64,000 nucleotides of DNA, from NCBI RefSeq assembly GCF_041435115.1, contig NZ_CP108046.1:4216001-4280000 (forward strand), in the 5' to 3' direction. The notes under the pieces are model-generated. The model did not search any database and was not told the origin of the DNA. It saw only the letters and a list, made by a program, of their open reading frames with translations. The translations under genes were made by a program, and so were the position numbers. The stretch is from Streptomyces sp. NBC_00289. Its GTDB lineage: Bacteria; Actinomycetota; Actinomycetes; Streptomycetales; Streptomycetaceae. This document shows, piece after piece, positions 57,287 through 64,000 of this stretch; the stretch's first letter is position 1; every line of letters starts with the position of its first letter.

Positions 57287-59641
57287 TTACGGGGCGTCCG
57301 GTGGTTGGGGTTGCGGCTGCGGTGTGGCCGAGTCCGGCGGTGGCTGGGGTGACTGCGGTGGCGTCGGTGCGTCCGGTGGCGCGGTCTCGTCGCGGGGTGC
57401 GGTCCGGTGGGTCTCCCGGGCGGTGCCCTCGTACCAGGGCTCGGGCGTGTTCGCCGGGGAGGGCGGGTGCACCGGCGACGGTGAAGACGTGCGCGTGGGC
57501 GGGGGCTCGATGGGCAGGAAGTCGTACGCGTCGTCGTAGGTGAGGTGCTGGTCCCGCAGACCGGCCATGACGTCCTGGTCACTCAGCCCGGCGAGCGCGG
57601 ACAGCGCCGCCATGGCGTCCTGGTCGTAGGGCACGGCTGTGGGCAGCGCCGAGCCGGTGGCCGTCGTCGCCCTGCGGCCGGAGTCCTTCCTCCTCCCGGC
57701 CAACCATCCGCCCGACGGACGCAGCGGCAGCCGGAAGCGACGTCGACCTGGCAGCTGGGGCGCTGTCGACGGTTGCTGGGTGGTGGGGGGTGCTTGGGTG
57801 ATGGGGGGTGCTTGGCTGGTGGCGGGTGCTTGACCGACGGGGGGTTCTTGGTTGGTCGGCTTCCGGTCCGGTGGTTCCTCGCTGAGCGGCTTCCCGTCCG
57901 GTGGGTTCTTGCTGAGCTGGTCGTCCGAGTGCGGCGAGGGGTGATCGGTGCGCTCGGGCTGCCGGAGACCAGGGCGTGAGTTCCGGTCCTGCGGTTCTTG
58001 GCCGAGCGTCTCTCGGTCCGGTTCTAGCCGGGCGAGCGTCTTACGGTCCGTTGCTTGCTGGCCGAGCGGCTTCCGGTCCGCTGCCTTCTCGCCGAGCGGC
58101 TTCCGGTCCGCTGCCTTCTCGCCGAGCGGCTTCCGGTCCGCTGCCTTCTCGCCGAGCGGCTTCCGGTCCGCTGCCTTCTCGCCGAGCGGCTTCCGGTCCG
58201 CTGCCTTCTCGCCGAGCGGCTTCCGGTCCGCTGCCTTCTCGCCGAGCGGCTTCCGGTCCGGCGTCGCCACCCGTGGCTTGCCGATGGTCGCCGTCCGCCC
58301 GCCGCCCGACTCGCCGGACCGCTCGCCGCGGCGTCGGCAGCGCCAGCTCCGTACTCCCAGTGCCGCGGGAACGCCCGCCGCCGCGAGCCAGAGCAGGGCC
58401 GCGCCGCCCGTCTGCCACCACACGGGGCCGAACCGGGCGAGGGCACGGACGCCGAGCGGACCGCCCGCGGGAGCGGCGAGGACGGCGATCCCCACCGCGC
58501 ACAGCGCGCAGGCGAGCGCGGTGACGCCCGCGGTCCGCCTGCGCGACCAGGCTGTGTCCCGGCCACCGGCCGACGAGGCCGTTCCCGTGAACCATCCCAG
58601 CGTCACCCCGGCCACCACAGGCACCGCTCCCGCCAGCCAGTTCAACGGCGTTCCGGTCCCCGCGTCCGGCACGGCCGCCAGCAGGGGGAACGGCGGCAGC
58701 AGGGTCGGAGGCGCCGAGGACAGCGGCCCCACGACATGGCCGACACCGAGCGCGAAGCCGGGCCCGAGGGCGTAGGCCGCCCCCCACACCGCCGCGTTCG
58801 GCACCAGCGTCAGACAGAGCAGCAGGACGGCGAAGCGTCCCGACCAGCCCTCGGTGAGCTGCAGGAACGATCCCCGCGCCACGTCGCCGTGCCACACCAG
58901 CGACGTGGCAACCAGCAGCGCCCCGCCGCCGACGAGCACCGCCAACCCGGCGGCCGCGGCCCGCGCGGCGATGCCGAGGCGGGCCCGGGCGTCCGGTCCG
59001 ACGAGCAGGCGCCGTACGTCCTTCGGCAACGCGATCAGCACGCCGTCCAGGACTGCGCCGGGACGGCCGTGCGCCGTCCACACCCCCGATCCGGCCGCCG
59101 CCGCGACGACCAGCGGCAGACACACCGCCGTCCACCCCCACGAGGGCCGCAGCGCGCCGTCCGACGCGTAGAGCACGGCCGCCGTGCCGACCGTGAGGTA
59201 GCCGACGGCGACACCCGTCCACGCCGTGCGGGCCCGGACCGGCGGCGGCGCGTCGCTCCCCGTGTCCGCCTCCACGCCCCCGTCGGTCGCGTCGCGTGCC
59301 GCCCGGTGCAGCAGCCAGACCGGCAGCGCGAGCAGCAGCATCGGGGTGACGCCCACGGGCGCGGGAACGCCGGACAGCGTGTCGGTGCGCACCAGCTCGG
59401 CGCCGTGCGCCAGCAGCCACAGCGCGGCGGCGGCGTGCAGCGCACCGCTGGGCCCGCTGTCGGGATACGGCGAGCTGATCCACAGCAAGATGACGAGTAC
59501 GGCGAACATCCCGAGGCCGAGCCCGGCCGCGACGGCGCCGCCAAGGAGGCCGGCGCCCAGTCCGGGCGATCGGTCGCGCACCCGGGTGAGCAGGGATGAC
59601 AACGGCGGTCGGGGAGCGGTCATCTGGATCACGACGGTCAT
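57287..59641 (-). CDS. DUF6350 / PerM-type multi-pass membrane protein with repeat region
   Basis: This 784-residue protein has about 430 residues with ten or more helices ([36 protein letters not shown] and so on), matching DUF6350, annotated as cell division protein PerM in actinobacteria. A cytoplasmic tail of about 330 residues follows. It contains six identical [10 protein letters not shown] repeats with diverged copies on both sides, then Pro/Gln-rich stretches ([14 protein letters not shown]) and a final PPDAP end. [12 protein letters not shown], six codons in, is an alternative start. Repeat number probably varies between strains. Confidence 0.85.
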   Translation of the reverse strand: MTVVIQMTAPRPPLSSLLTRVRDRSPGLGAGLLGGAVAAGLGLGMFAVLVILLWISSPYPDSGPSGALHAAAALWLLAHGAELVRTDTLSGVPAPVGVTPMLLLALPVWLLHRAARDATDGGVEADTGSDAPPPVRARTAWTGVAVGYLTVGTAAVLYASDGALRPSWGWTAVCLPLVVAAAAGSGVWTAHGRPGAVLDGVLIALPKDVRRLLVGPDARARLGIAARAAAAGLAVLVGGGALLVATSLVWHGDVARGSFLQLTEGWSGRFAVLLLCLTLVPNAAVWGAAYALGPGFALGVGHVVGPLSSAPPTLLPPFPLLAAVPDAGTGTPLNWLAGAVPVVAGVTLGWFTGTASSAGGRDTAWSRRRTAGVTALACALCAVGIAVLAAPAGGPLGVRALARFGPVWWQTGGAALLWLAAAGVPAALGVRSWRCRRRGERSGESGGGRTATIGKPRVATPDRKPLGEKAADRKPLGEKAADRKPLGEKAADRKPLGEKAADRKPLGEKAADRKPLGEKAADRKPLGQQATDRKTLARLEPDRETLGQEPQDRNSRPGLRQPERTDHPSPHSDDQLSKNPPDGKPLSEEPPDRKPTNQEPPVGQAPATSQAPPITQAPPTTQQPSTAPQLPGRRRFRLPLRPSGGWLAGRRKDSGRRATTATGSALPTAVPYDQDAMAALSALAGLSDQDVMAGLRDQHLTYDDAYDFLPIEPPPTRTSSPSPVHPPSPANTPEPWYEGTARETHRTAPRDETAPPDAPTPPQSPQPPPDSATPQPQPQPPDAP
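58081..58260. repeat. Perfect 30-bp tandem repeat, six copies (coding VNTR)
   Basis: Six identical 30-bp units (CTGCCTTCTCGCCGAGCGGC plus TTCCGGTCCG) encode [10 protein letters not shown] on the minus strand. Units on either side are diverged relatives. Perfect identity implies recent expansion or gene conversion; the frame is kept because 30 is a multiple of three. Confidence 0.97.
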
Positions 59642-59737
59642 GCTCCCAACGACACGCGCTTTCTCGTCGTAACAGGCGAAGCTCGGATGTGTCGCTCAAT
59701 ATACGTTTATGTACTTTTTCGTACGAAAGGGGTTCCT
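59642..59737. promoter_or_regulatory. Divergent AT-rich promoter, PerM-like / HTH-sigma-like gene
   Basis: A short gap with an unusual AT-rich stretch (ATACGTTTATGTACTTTTTC) ending in GTACGAAAGG, where GAAAGGGG serves as the ribosome site of the plus-strand gene. Two GTAC sites flank the T-run. Confidence 0.5.
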
Positions 59738-61015
59738 GTGACGCAGAGCCCCGCCACCCCGCTCCCCCCGACCAAGGAACGCCGACGCCTGCGTGAGGCC
59801 GCGTCGTTGACGCAGGCTCAGGTCGCGGCGCGGCTCGGCGTCGCCCGCGAGACCGTGCGCGGATGGGAGGCCGGCCGGACCAGTCCGCGCGGCCGAAAGG
59901 GGGAGGCGTACGCGAAACTGCTGACCACGCTCGCGGGCCCGGACCACCAGAAGCCGCCGGAGCCGAACCGGAAGCCGGATGTGGCGGAGCATCAGCCTGA
60001 GAACTCGGCACCCGCGGAGGAGCCCGAAGCCGTCGCGATCGCCGTCGCCGTCGCCGTCGCCGAGGACCCCGTACCGGCCGTACAACCCGTAGAACGCGTA
60101 GAACCCGTAGAAACCGCAGGCTCTCGCTCCGTGGATCCCGCTCCGGTGGTGGTGCGCACCGTACGCGCGCCGGAGAGAGTGGCCGGGCCCGAGCCCGAAC
60201 CGGTGACGAGTCCGGCGGACCTGACGCCCGATCAGGCCTTCGACGCGCTGTACGCCTTCTGCGCGCCCGCCCTCGTACGGCAGACCTATCTGCTCACCGG
60301 GCGACGCGAGCTGGCCCGCGAGTCGGTCGAGCGGTCCTTCCAACTCGCCTGGCAGCGCTGGCCCGAGGTGGCCGTGGACCGCGACCCGGCGGGCTGGGTG
60401 CGGGCGGCGGCGTACGAGTACGCGCTCTCCCCCTGGCACCGGTTCCGCCCGCGCCACCGCCAGCCCGAACCCCCGCCCGTCGACGCCTCCGACCGCGCCC
60501 TGCTCGACGTACTCCTGCACCTCCCGCCGCCGTACCGCCGCGCCCTGCTCCTCTACGACGGTGTCGGCCTCGGCCTGCCGGAGACGGCCGCGGAGACGGA
60601 GGCGAGCACCCCGGCGACGGCGAACCGGCTGCTGAACGCGCGCGCGGCGGTCGCCACCCGCCTGCCCGAGCTGGCCGATCCCGCCGCCCTCCACCGGCGG
60701 CTGACCGGACTGGCCTCCGCGGGCCGGCTGCGGGCCGCGAAGCCACCGGCGGTGCGGTACTGCGGCGAACGCCGGGCACGGTTCTGGACCCGGGCCGCCA
60801 TCGCCTTCACCATCGCCCTGATCGGCACCACCGCGCTGACCGTACGCACCGCGCCGACGCACTACGAGCCACCGGTCGCGCCGGGGGCGGAGGTGCACGG
60901 GGTGCCGCCGCATGTCGCGCCGGGCCCGTTGTCGGAGGCGGAGCGGGAACTGCGGTCGAAGCTGCGGGAGGAGACGGTCAGAGGTCCGGAGAGGCTGGTA
61001 CCACGGCCGGGTTAG
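59738..61015 (+). CDS. HTH protein with sigma-factor-like region and membrane anchor
   Basis: This 425-residue protein starts at GTG (VTQSPATPLPPTKERRRL). Residues 18-55 form an XRE-type helix-turn-helix (LTQAQVAARLGVARETVRGW). A Pro/Val/Glu-rich linker contains AVAIAVAVAVAEDP and VEPVE near-repeats. Residues 165-300 resemble sigma-70 regions 2 and 4 (DALYAFCAPALVRQTYLLTG and ALLLYDGVGLGLPETAAETE), though region 4 looks degenerate. One helix (AAIAFTIALIGTTALTV) follows near 355. It is probably a membrane-tethered regulator. Target unknown. Confidence 0.78.
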   Translation: MTQSPATPLPPTKERRRLREAASLTQAQVAARLGVARETVRGWEAGRTSPRGRKGEAYAKLLTTLAGPDHQKPPEPNRKPDVAEHQPENSAPAEEPEAVAIAVAVAVAEDPVPAVQPVERVEPVETAGSRSVDPAPVVVRTVRAPERVAGPEPEPVTSPADLTPDQAFDALYAFCAPALVRQTYLLTGRRELARESVERSFQLAWQRWPEVAVDRDPAGWVRAAAYEYALSPWHRFRPRHRQPEPPPVDASDRALLDVLLHLPPPYRRALLLYDGVGLGLPETAAETEASTPATANRLLNARAAVATRLPELADPAALHRRLTGLASAGRLRAAKPPAVRYCGERRARFWTRAAIAFTIALIGTTALTVRTAPTHYEPPVAPGAEVHGVPPHVAPGPLSEAERELRSKLREETVRGPERLVPRPG

Positions 61016-61034
61016 CCGTGCGCCCGGACCGTCG

Positions 61035-61140
61035 GTCGCGGGCACGGATCACCGGTCGCGGGCGCGGATCGCTCGTCGCCGGCGCGGATCGCCCGTCGCG
61101 GGTGTGGATCACTCGTCGCAGGCGCGGATCACTGATCGTT
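61035..61140. repeat. 20-bp tandem repeat, about 5.3 copies
   Basis: Units with consensus GTCGCGGGCGCGGATCACTC repeat every 20 bp between the HTH-sigma-like stop and the sucD terminator. Each carries a GATC. Non-coding; role unknown. Confidence 0.9.
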
Positions 61141-61174
61141 TGCGCGGGCGGACACGCGGGTGGGTGAGAAACGC

Positions 61175-61210
61175 GATGGGCCCGCCCCAGTTTCCGGGGG
61201 CGGGCCCATC
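61175..61210 (-). terminator. Perfect 14-bp hairpin terminator after sucCD
   Basis: Arms GATGGGCCCGCCCC and GGGGCGGGCCCATC with an 8-nt loop, 18 nt past the sucD stop. Confidence 0.9.
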
Positions 61211-61228
61211 CGCGTGTCGGCTGAGAGG

Positions 61229-62113
61229 TCAGCCGGCCAGGATCTCGCGGGCGAGCTTCGCCGTCTCGGTCGGCGTCTTGCCGACCTTGACGCCGGCGGC
61301 CTCGAGGGCCTCCTTCTTCGCGGCGGCCGTACCGGAGGAGCCGGAGACGATGGCGCCGGCGTGGCCCATGGTCTTGCCCTCGGGCGCGGTGAAGCCGGCG
61401 ACGTAGCCGACGACCGGCTTCGTCACGTTCTTCGCGATGAAGTCCGCCGCGCGCTCCTCGGCGTCGCCGCCGATCTCACCGATCATGACGATCAGGTCGG
61501 TGTCGGGGTCGGCCTCGAACGCGGCGAGCGCGTCGATGTGCGTCGTACCGATGATCGGGTCGCCACCGATGCCGACGGCGGAGGAGAAGCCGATGTCACG
61601 CAGCTCGTACATCATCTGGTACGTCAGCGTGCCCGACTTCGAGACCAGGCCGATGCGGCCCGGCTTGGTGATGTCGCCCGGGATGATGCCGGCGTTCGAC
61701 TGGCCCGGCGTGATGAGACCGGGGCAGTTCGGGCCGATGATCCGGGTCTTGTTGCCCTTGGACCCGGCGTACGCGTAGAACGCGGCCGAGTCGTGGACCG
61801 CGATGCCCTCGGTGATGACGACCGCGAGGGGAATCTCCGCGTCGATCGCCTCGACGACGGCGGCCTTGGCGAAGGCCGGCGGCACGAAGAGGACGGACAC
61901 GTTCGCGCCCGTCTTCTCGATCGCCTCGGCGACCGTACCGAAGACCGGGATCTCGGTGCCGTCGATGTCGACCGACGTGCCCGCCTTGCGCGGGTTCACG
62001 CCACCGACGATGTTCGTGCCGTCCGCCAGCATGAGCTTGGTGTGCTTCATGCCCGTGGCACCGGTCATGCCCTGGACGATGACCTTGCTGTCCTTGTTGA
62101 GGAAGATAGCCAT
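61229..62113 (-). CDS. sucD: Succinyl-CoA synthetase alpha subunit
   Basis: This 294-residue subunit binds CoA and carries the phosphohistidine. The CoA-binding start [19 protein letters not shown] and the histidine region [19 protein letters not shown] are plain, along with [11 protein letters not shown]. With SucC it makes ATP or GTP from succinyl-CoA in the TCA cycle. It follows sucC by 21 bp. Confidence 0.98.
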   Translation of the reverse strand: MAIFLNKDSKVIVQGMTGATGMKHTKLMLADGTNIVGGVNPRKAGTSVDIDGTEIPVFGTVAEAIEKTGANVSVLFVPPAFAKAAVVEAIDAEIPLAVVITEGIAVHDSAAFYAYAGSKGNKTRIIGPNCPGLITPGQSNAGIIPGDITKPGRIGLVSKSGTLTYQMMYELRDIGFSSAVGIGGDPIIGTTHIDALAAFEADPDTDLIVMIGEIGGDAEERAADFIAKNVTKPVVGYVAGFTAPEGKTMGHAGAIVSGSSGTAAAKKEALEAAGVKVGKTPTETAKLAREILAG

Positions 62114-62134
62114 GGCTGTGTCTGTCCCTCTTCC

Positions 62135-63313
62135 TTACTTCGCAGCCGCGAGCTCGGCGGCCTTGTCGGCCGCGCCGTCCATGGTGTCCACACGCTGCAC
62201 CAGCGGGTGGTTGGCGTCGGAGAGGATCTTGCGACCCAGCTCGGCGTTGTTGCCGTCGAGGCGCACGACGAGGGGCTTGGTGACTTCCTCGCCCTTGTCC
62301 TTGAGCAGCTGGAGCGCCTGGACGATGCCGTTGGCGACCTCGTCGCAGGCGGTGATGCCACCGAAGACGTTGACGAACACGGACTTGACGTCCGGGTCGC
62401 CGAGGATGATCTCCAGGCCGTTCGCCATGACCGCGGCGGAGGCGCCGCCGCCGATGTCGAGGAAGTTGGCGGGCTTCACGCCACCGTGGTTCTCACCGGC
62501 GTACGCGACGACGTCGAGGGTGCTCATGACGAGACCCGCGCCGTTGCCGATGATGCCGACCTCACCGTCGAGCTTGACGTAGTTGAGGTTCTTCTCCTTG
62601 GCGGCGGCCTCGAGCGGGTTGGCCGCGGCGTGGTCGACGAGCTCCGCGTGGTCGGGGTGGCGGAAGTCCGCGTTCTCGTCCAGGGAGACCTTGCCGTCGA
62701 GGGCGATGACGTCGCCGGAGGCGACCTTCGCCAGCGGGTTGACCTCGACGAGGAGAGCGTCCTCCTCGATGAAGGTCTTCCACAACGTGACCAGCACGTT
62801 GACGATCTTGTCGGCGACCTCGGCCGGGAACTTCGCGGCCTCGACGATCTCGCGGGCCTTCTCGGGGGTCACACCCTCGTTGGCGTCGATCGGCGTCTTG
62901 GCGACGGCCTCCGGACGGGTGGCCGCCACCTCCTCGATCTCCATGCCGCCCTCGACGGAGGCGATGGAGAGGAAGGTGCGGTTGGTGCGGTCCAGGAGGA
63001 AGGAGACGTAGTACTCCTCCACGATCTCCGGGGCCGTCTCGGCGATCATCACCTTGTGGACCGTGTGGCCCTTGATGTCCATGCCGAGGATGTCCGTCGC
63101 ACGGGCGACGGCCTCGTCCGGGGTGGCGGCGAGCTTCACGCCACCGGCCTTGCCACGGCCGCCGACCTTCACCTGAGCCTTGACTACGGACTTGCCACCG
63201 AGACGCTCAGTGGCTGCGCGGGCCGCCTCAGGCGTGTCGATGACTTCACCGGCCAGCACCGGTACATCGTGCTTGGCGAAGAGGTCCCTCGCCTGGTACT
63301 CGAACAGGTCCAC
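62135..63313 (-). CDS. sucC: Succinyl-CoA synthetase beta subunit
   Basis: This 392-residue subunit has an ATP-grasp domain ([47 protein letters not shown]) and the C-terminal ligase domain ([35 protein letters not shown]). It binds nucleotide and succinate. First gene of sucCD; the promoter should lie in the 545-bp region upstream. Length is normal. Confidence 0.98.
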   Translation of the reverse strand: MDLFEYQARDLFAKHDVPVLAGEVIDTPEAARAATERLGGKSVVKAQVKVGGRGKAGGVKLAATPDEAVARATDILGMDIKGHTVHKVMIAETAPEIVEEYYVSFLLDRTNRTFLSIASVEGGMEIEEVAATRPEAVAKTPIDANEGVTPEKAREIVEAAKFPAEVADKIVNVLVTLWKTFIEEDALLVEVNPLAKVASGDVIALDGKVSLDENADFRHPDHAELVDHAAANPLEAAAKEKNLNYVKLDGEVGIIGNGAGLVMSTLDVVAYAGENHGGVKPANFLDIGGGASAAVMANGLEIILGDPDVKSVFVNVFGGITACDEVANGIVQALQLLKDKGEEVTKPLVVRLDGNNAELGRKILSDANHPLVQRVDTMDGAADKAAELAAAK

Positions 63314-63482
63314 GCGCTTCCGTCCCTATCAGTGATCTCGCGGTTCGTTGTCTGCGTGGGCGTGCCGCGAGGGCAACGTGACGTCCGCCGTCTGTCAGTC
63401 ACAAGGGAGGCGCACACGGTGTCCGAGCGCGCGGCATGTCCGTCTCGCAGGCTATCGCCGCTTGCCGTAGGTCTCTAAATCG

Positions 63483-63513
63483 CAGGTCACACCTGAGCGG
63501 TGATACCTGTCAC
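63483..63513. promoter_or_regulatory. Paired palindromes upstream of sucCD
   Basis: CAGGT-CAC-ACCTG and, 4 bp later, GTGA-TACCTG-TCAC lie about 170 bp upstream of the sucC start. They share the ACCTG/CAGGT core and could bind a dimeric regulator. No known consensus was matched. Confidence 0.4.
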
Positions 63514-63578
63514 ATGATGCCGGGATCCATGGCACGGCGTGCCGGAAGCAGGCGAACAGACGGGCGAACGGGGCGGGA

Positions 63579-63608
63579 CCTCACCGGGTTGGGGTTGGCC
63601 CGGTGAGG
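63579..63608 (-). terminator. Hairpin downstream of the right-edge gene
   Basis: A perfect 10-bp stem (CCTCACCGGG / CCCGGTGAGG) with a 10-nt loop. A second hairpin, with AGGGC-GGGTGA and TCACCCTGCCCT arms around CCCCA/TGGGG, lies at about 63635-63677. Together they could end minus-strand transcription before sucC. Confidence 0.55.
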
Positions 63609-63858
63609 CCCCTCGAACAGCCCCTGAGGGCTCAGGGCGGGTGAACCCCACCCCAATGGGGATCACCCTGCCCTTCCGTGAGAAGCCGACCGGACGAACC
63701 GCTGGCTTTCGGCCATCCGGGTCAGGTGCCTCACGGAGTCTGGATGGCGGCGCCGACGGAATGGATACGGCTTCCGAGGCGCGCGCCCGCACTCGTCCGG
63801 AGCTCGCCCGGAACTCGTCGGGAGCTCGCCCAGAACCAGTCGGGAGCTCGTCCGGAGC

Positions 63859-64000
63859 TCAGAGAAGCGTCCGGCTCACCGGTGGGCGCCGGGCGCGCGC
63901 GGGCCTGGAGGTCGAACGCGGTCCCCAGAGGAAGCCGAGTGCGAACAATCCGCCCGCCAGCAGTGCCACGTGCGGCGCACGCCGCCCGGCCGCCGTGCGC
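63859..64000 (-). CDS. C-terminal end of a membrane protein (partial, cut by right edge)
   Basis: An open minus-strand frame enters from the edge and ends in TGA after about 46 codons. It reads a hydrophobic helix (HVALLAGGLFALGFLWGP) followed by an Arg/Pro-rich tail (RPARARRPPVSRTLL), a usual membrane-anchor ending. No other frame here looks coding. The gene identity cannot be told. Confidence 0.5.
   Translation of the reverse strand, partial: RTAAGRRAPHVALLAGGLFALGFLWGPRSTSRPARARRPPVSRTLL

Larger units (their letters stand above)
63314..63858. other. Intergenic region upstream of sucC
   Basis: This 545-bp stretch holds the sucCD promoter, two palindromic patches (CAGGTCACACCTG at 63483-63495, GTGA-TACCTG-TCAC at 63500-63513), two hairpins, and an AGCTCG-rich degenerate repeat at about 63795-63860. 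A short minus-strand frame here lacks family features. Confidence 0.5.

Noticed and set aside
57976..58524. Repeat-rich plus-strand frame with [10 protein letters not shown] repeats
   Set aside because: It is the antisense translation of the [10 protein letters not shown] repeat in the PerM-like gene.
63487..63792. 101-codon minus-strand frame upstream of sucC
   Set aside because: Covers two hairpins and palindromes, lacks a ribosome site and any family feature.

Overview
The window reads as a Streptomyces chromosome core segment. GC content is very high with strong third-position GC bias, GTG and TTG starts are common, TTA codons are almost absent, and the window carries an SCO4848-type small membrane protein, a 483-residue actinobacterial GlyA, an SCO4847-like D,D-carboxypeptidase and the mdh/folD/purHN/sucCD neighbourhood typical of streptomycetes. 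No tRNA, rRNA, CRISPR array, integrase or insertion sequence was seen.

Layout. 1-7 kb: an MMPL transporter with a C-terminal beta-sandwich domain (cut by the left edge), a divergent OmpR-type two-component system, a degenerate anti-sigma-type ATPase and a peptide-binding protein without a lipobox. 7-16 kb: cell-envelope genes, namely a metallophosphoesterase, a D,D-carboxypeptidase, YihY, and an apparently complete decaprenylphosphoryl-arabinose set (GtrA, UbiA, PAP2, DprE1, DprE2) in two divergent units. 16-23 kb: 2'-5' RNA ligase-like protein, trpS, an ECF-like sigma factor with membrane partner, a secreted protein, glyA preceded by a ZTP riboswitch, and a DMT-type transporter.

23-32 kb looks like an accessory island of specialised metabolism. 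A DUF3050 protein is divergent from a membrane ABM-family protein and a tightly overlapping run: fused aminodeoxychorismate synthase (with a TTA codon), benzoate-CoA-ligase-like enzyme, a second AMP-ligase broken by an in-frame TAG, FAD aromatic hydroxylase and aminodeoxychorismate lyase. Together they predict chorismate -> aminodeoxychorismate -> 4-aminobenzoate -> CoA or adenylate activation and oxidation. No PKS or NRPS is present. I do not recognise this as a described cluster, and it is the best candidate here for a new system.

32-40 kb: an AhpD-like protein and a glycine betaine/choline operon (betB, betA, ATPase with CBS region, tandem-duplicated permease, ProX-like lipoprotein). 40-45.5 kb: four membrane proteins of unknown function with shared motifs and a decayed MarR-type fragment. 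45.5-51 kb: mdh, two membrane-anchored HTH proteins around a nested tandem repeat, DUF3017 protein and folD. 51-57 kb: membrane protein, FHA protein plus a Ser/Thr kinase with a lysozyme-like outer domain, purH and purN. 57-64 kb: PerM/DUF6350 protein with a 30-bp VNTR, HTH/sigma-like regulator, sucD, sucC and a partial membrane protein.

Connections. glyA, folD, purN and purH form one-carbon/purine metabolism. The glyA riboswitch should sense ZMP/ZTP, the metabolite that PurH consumes with 10-formyl-THF made by FolD. mdh and sucCD are TCA-cycle genes. The PABA island draws on the same precursor pool as folate. Start sites and boundaries were judged by eye from Shine-Dalgarno spacing and family lengths.
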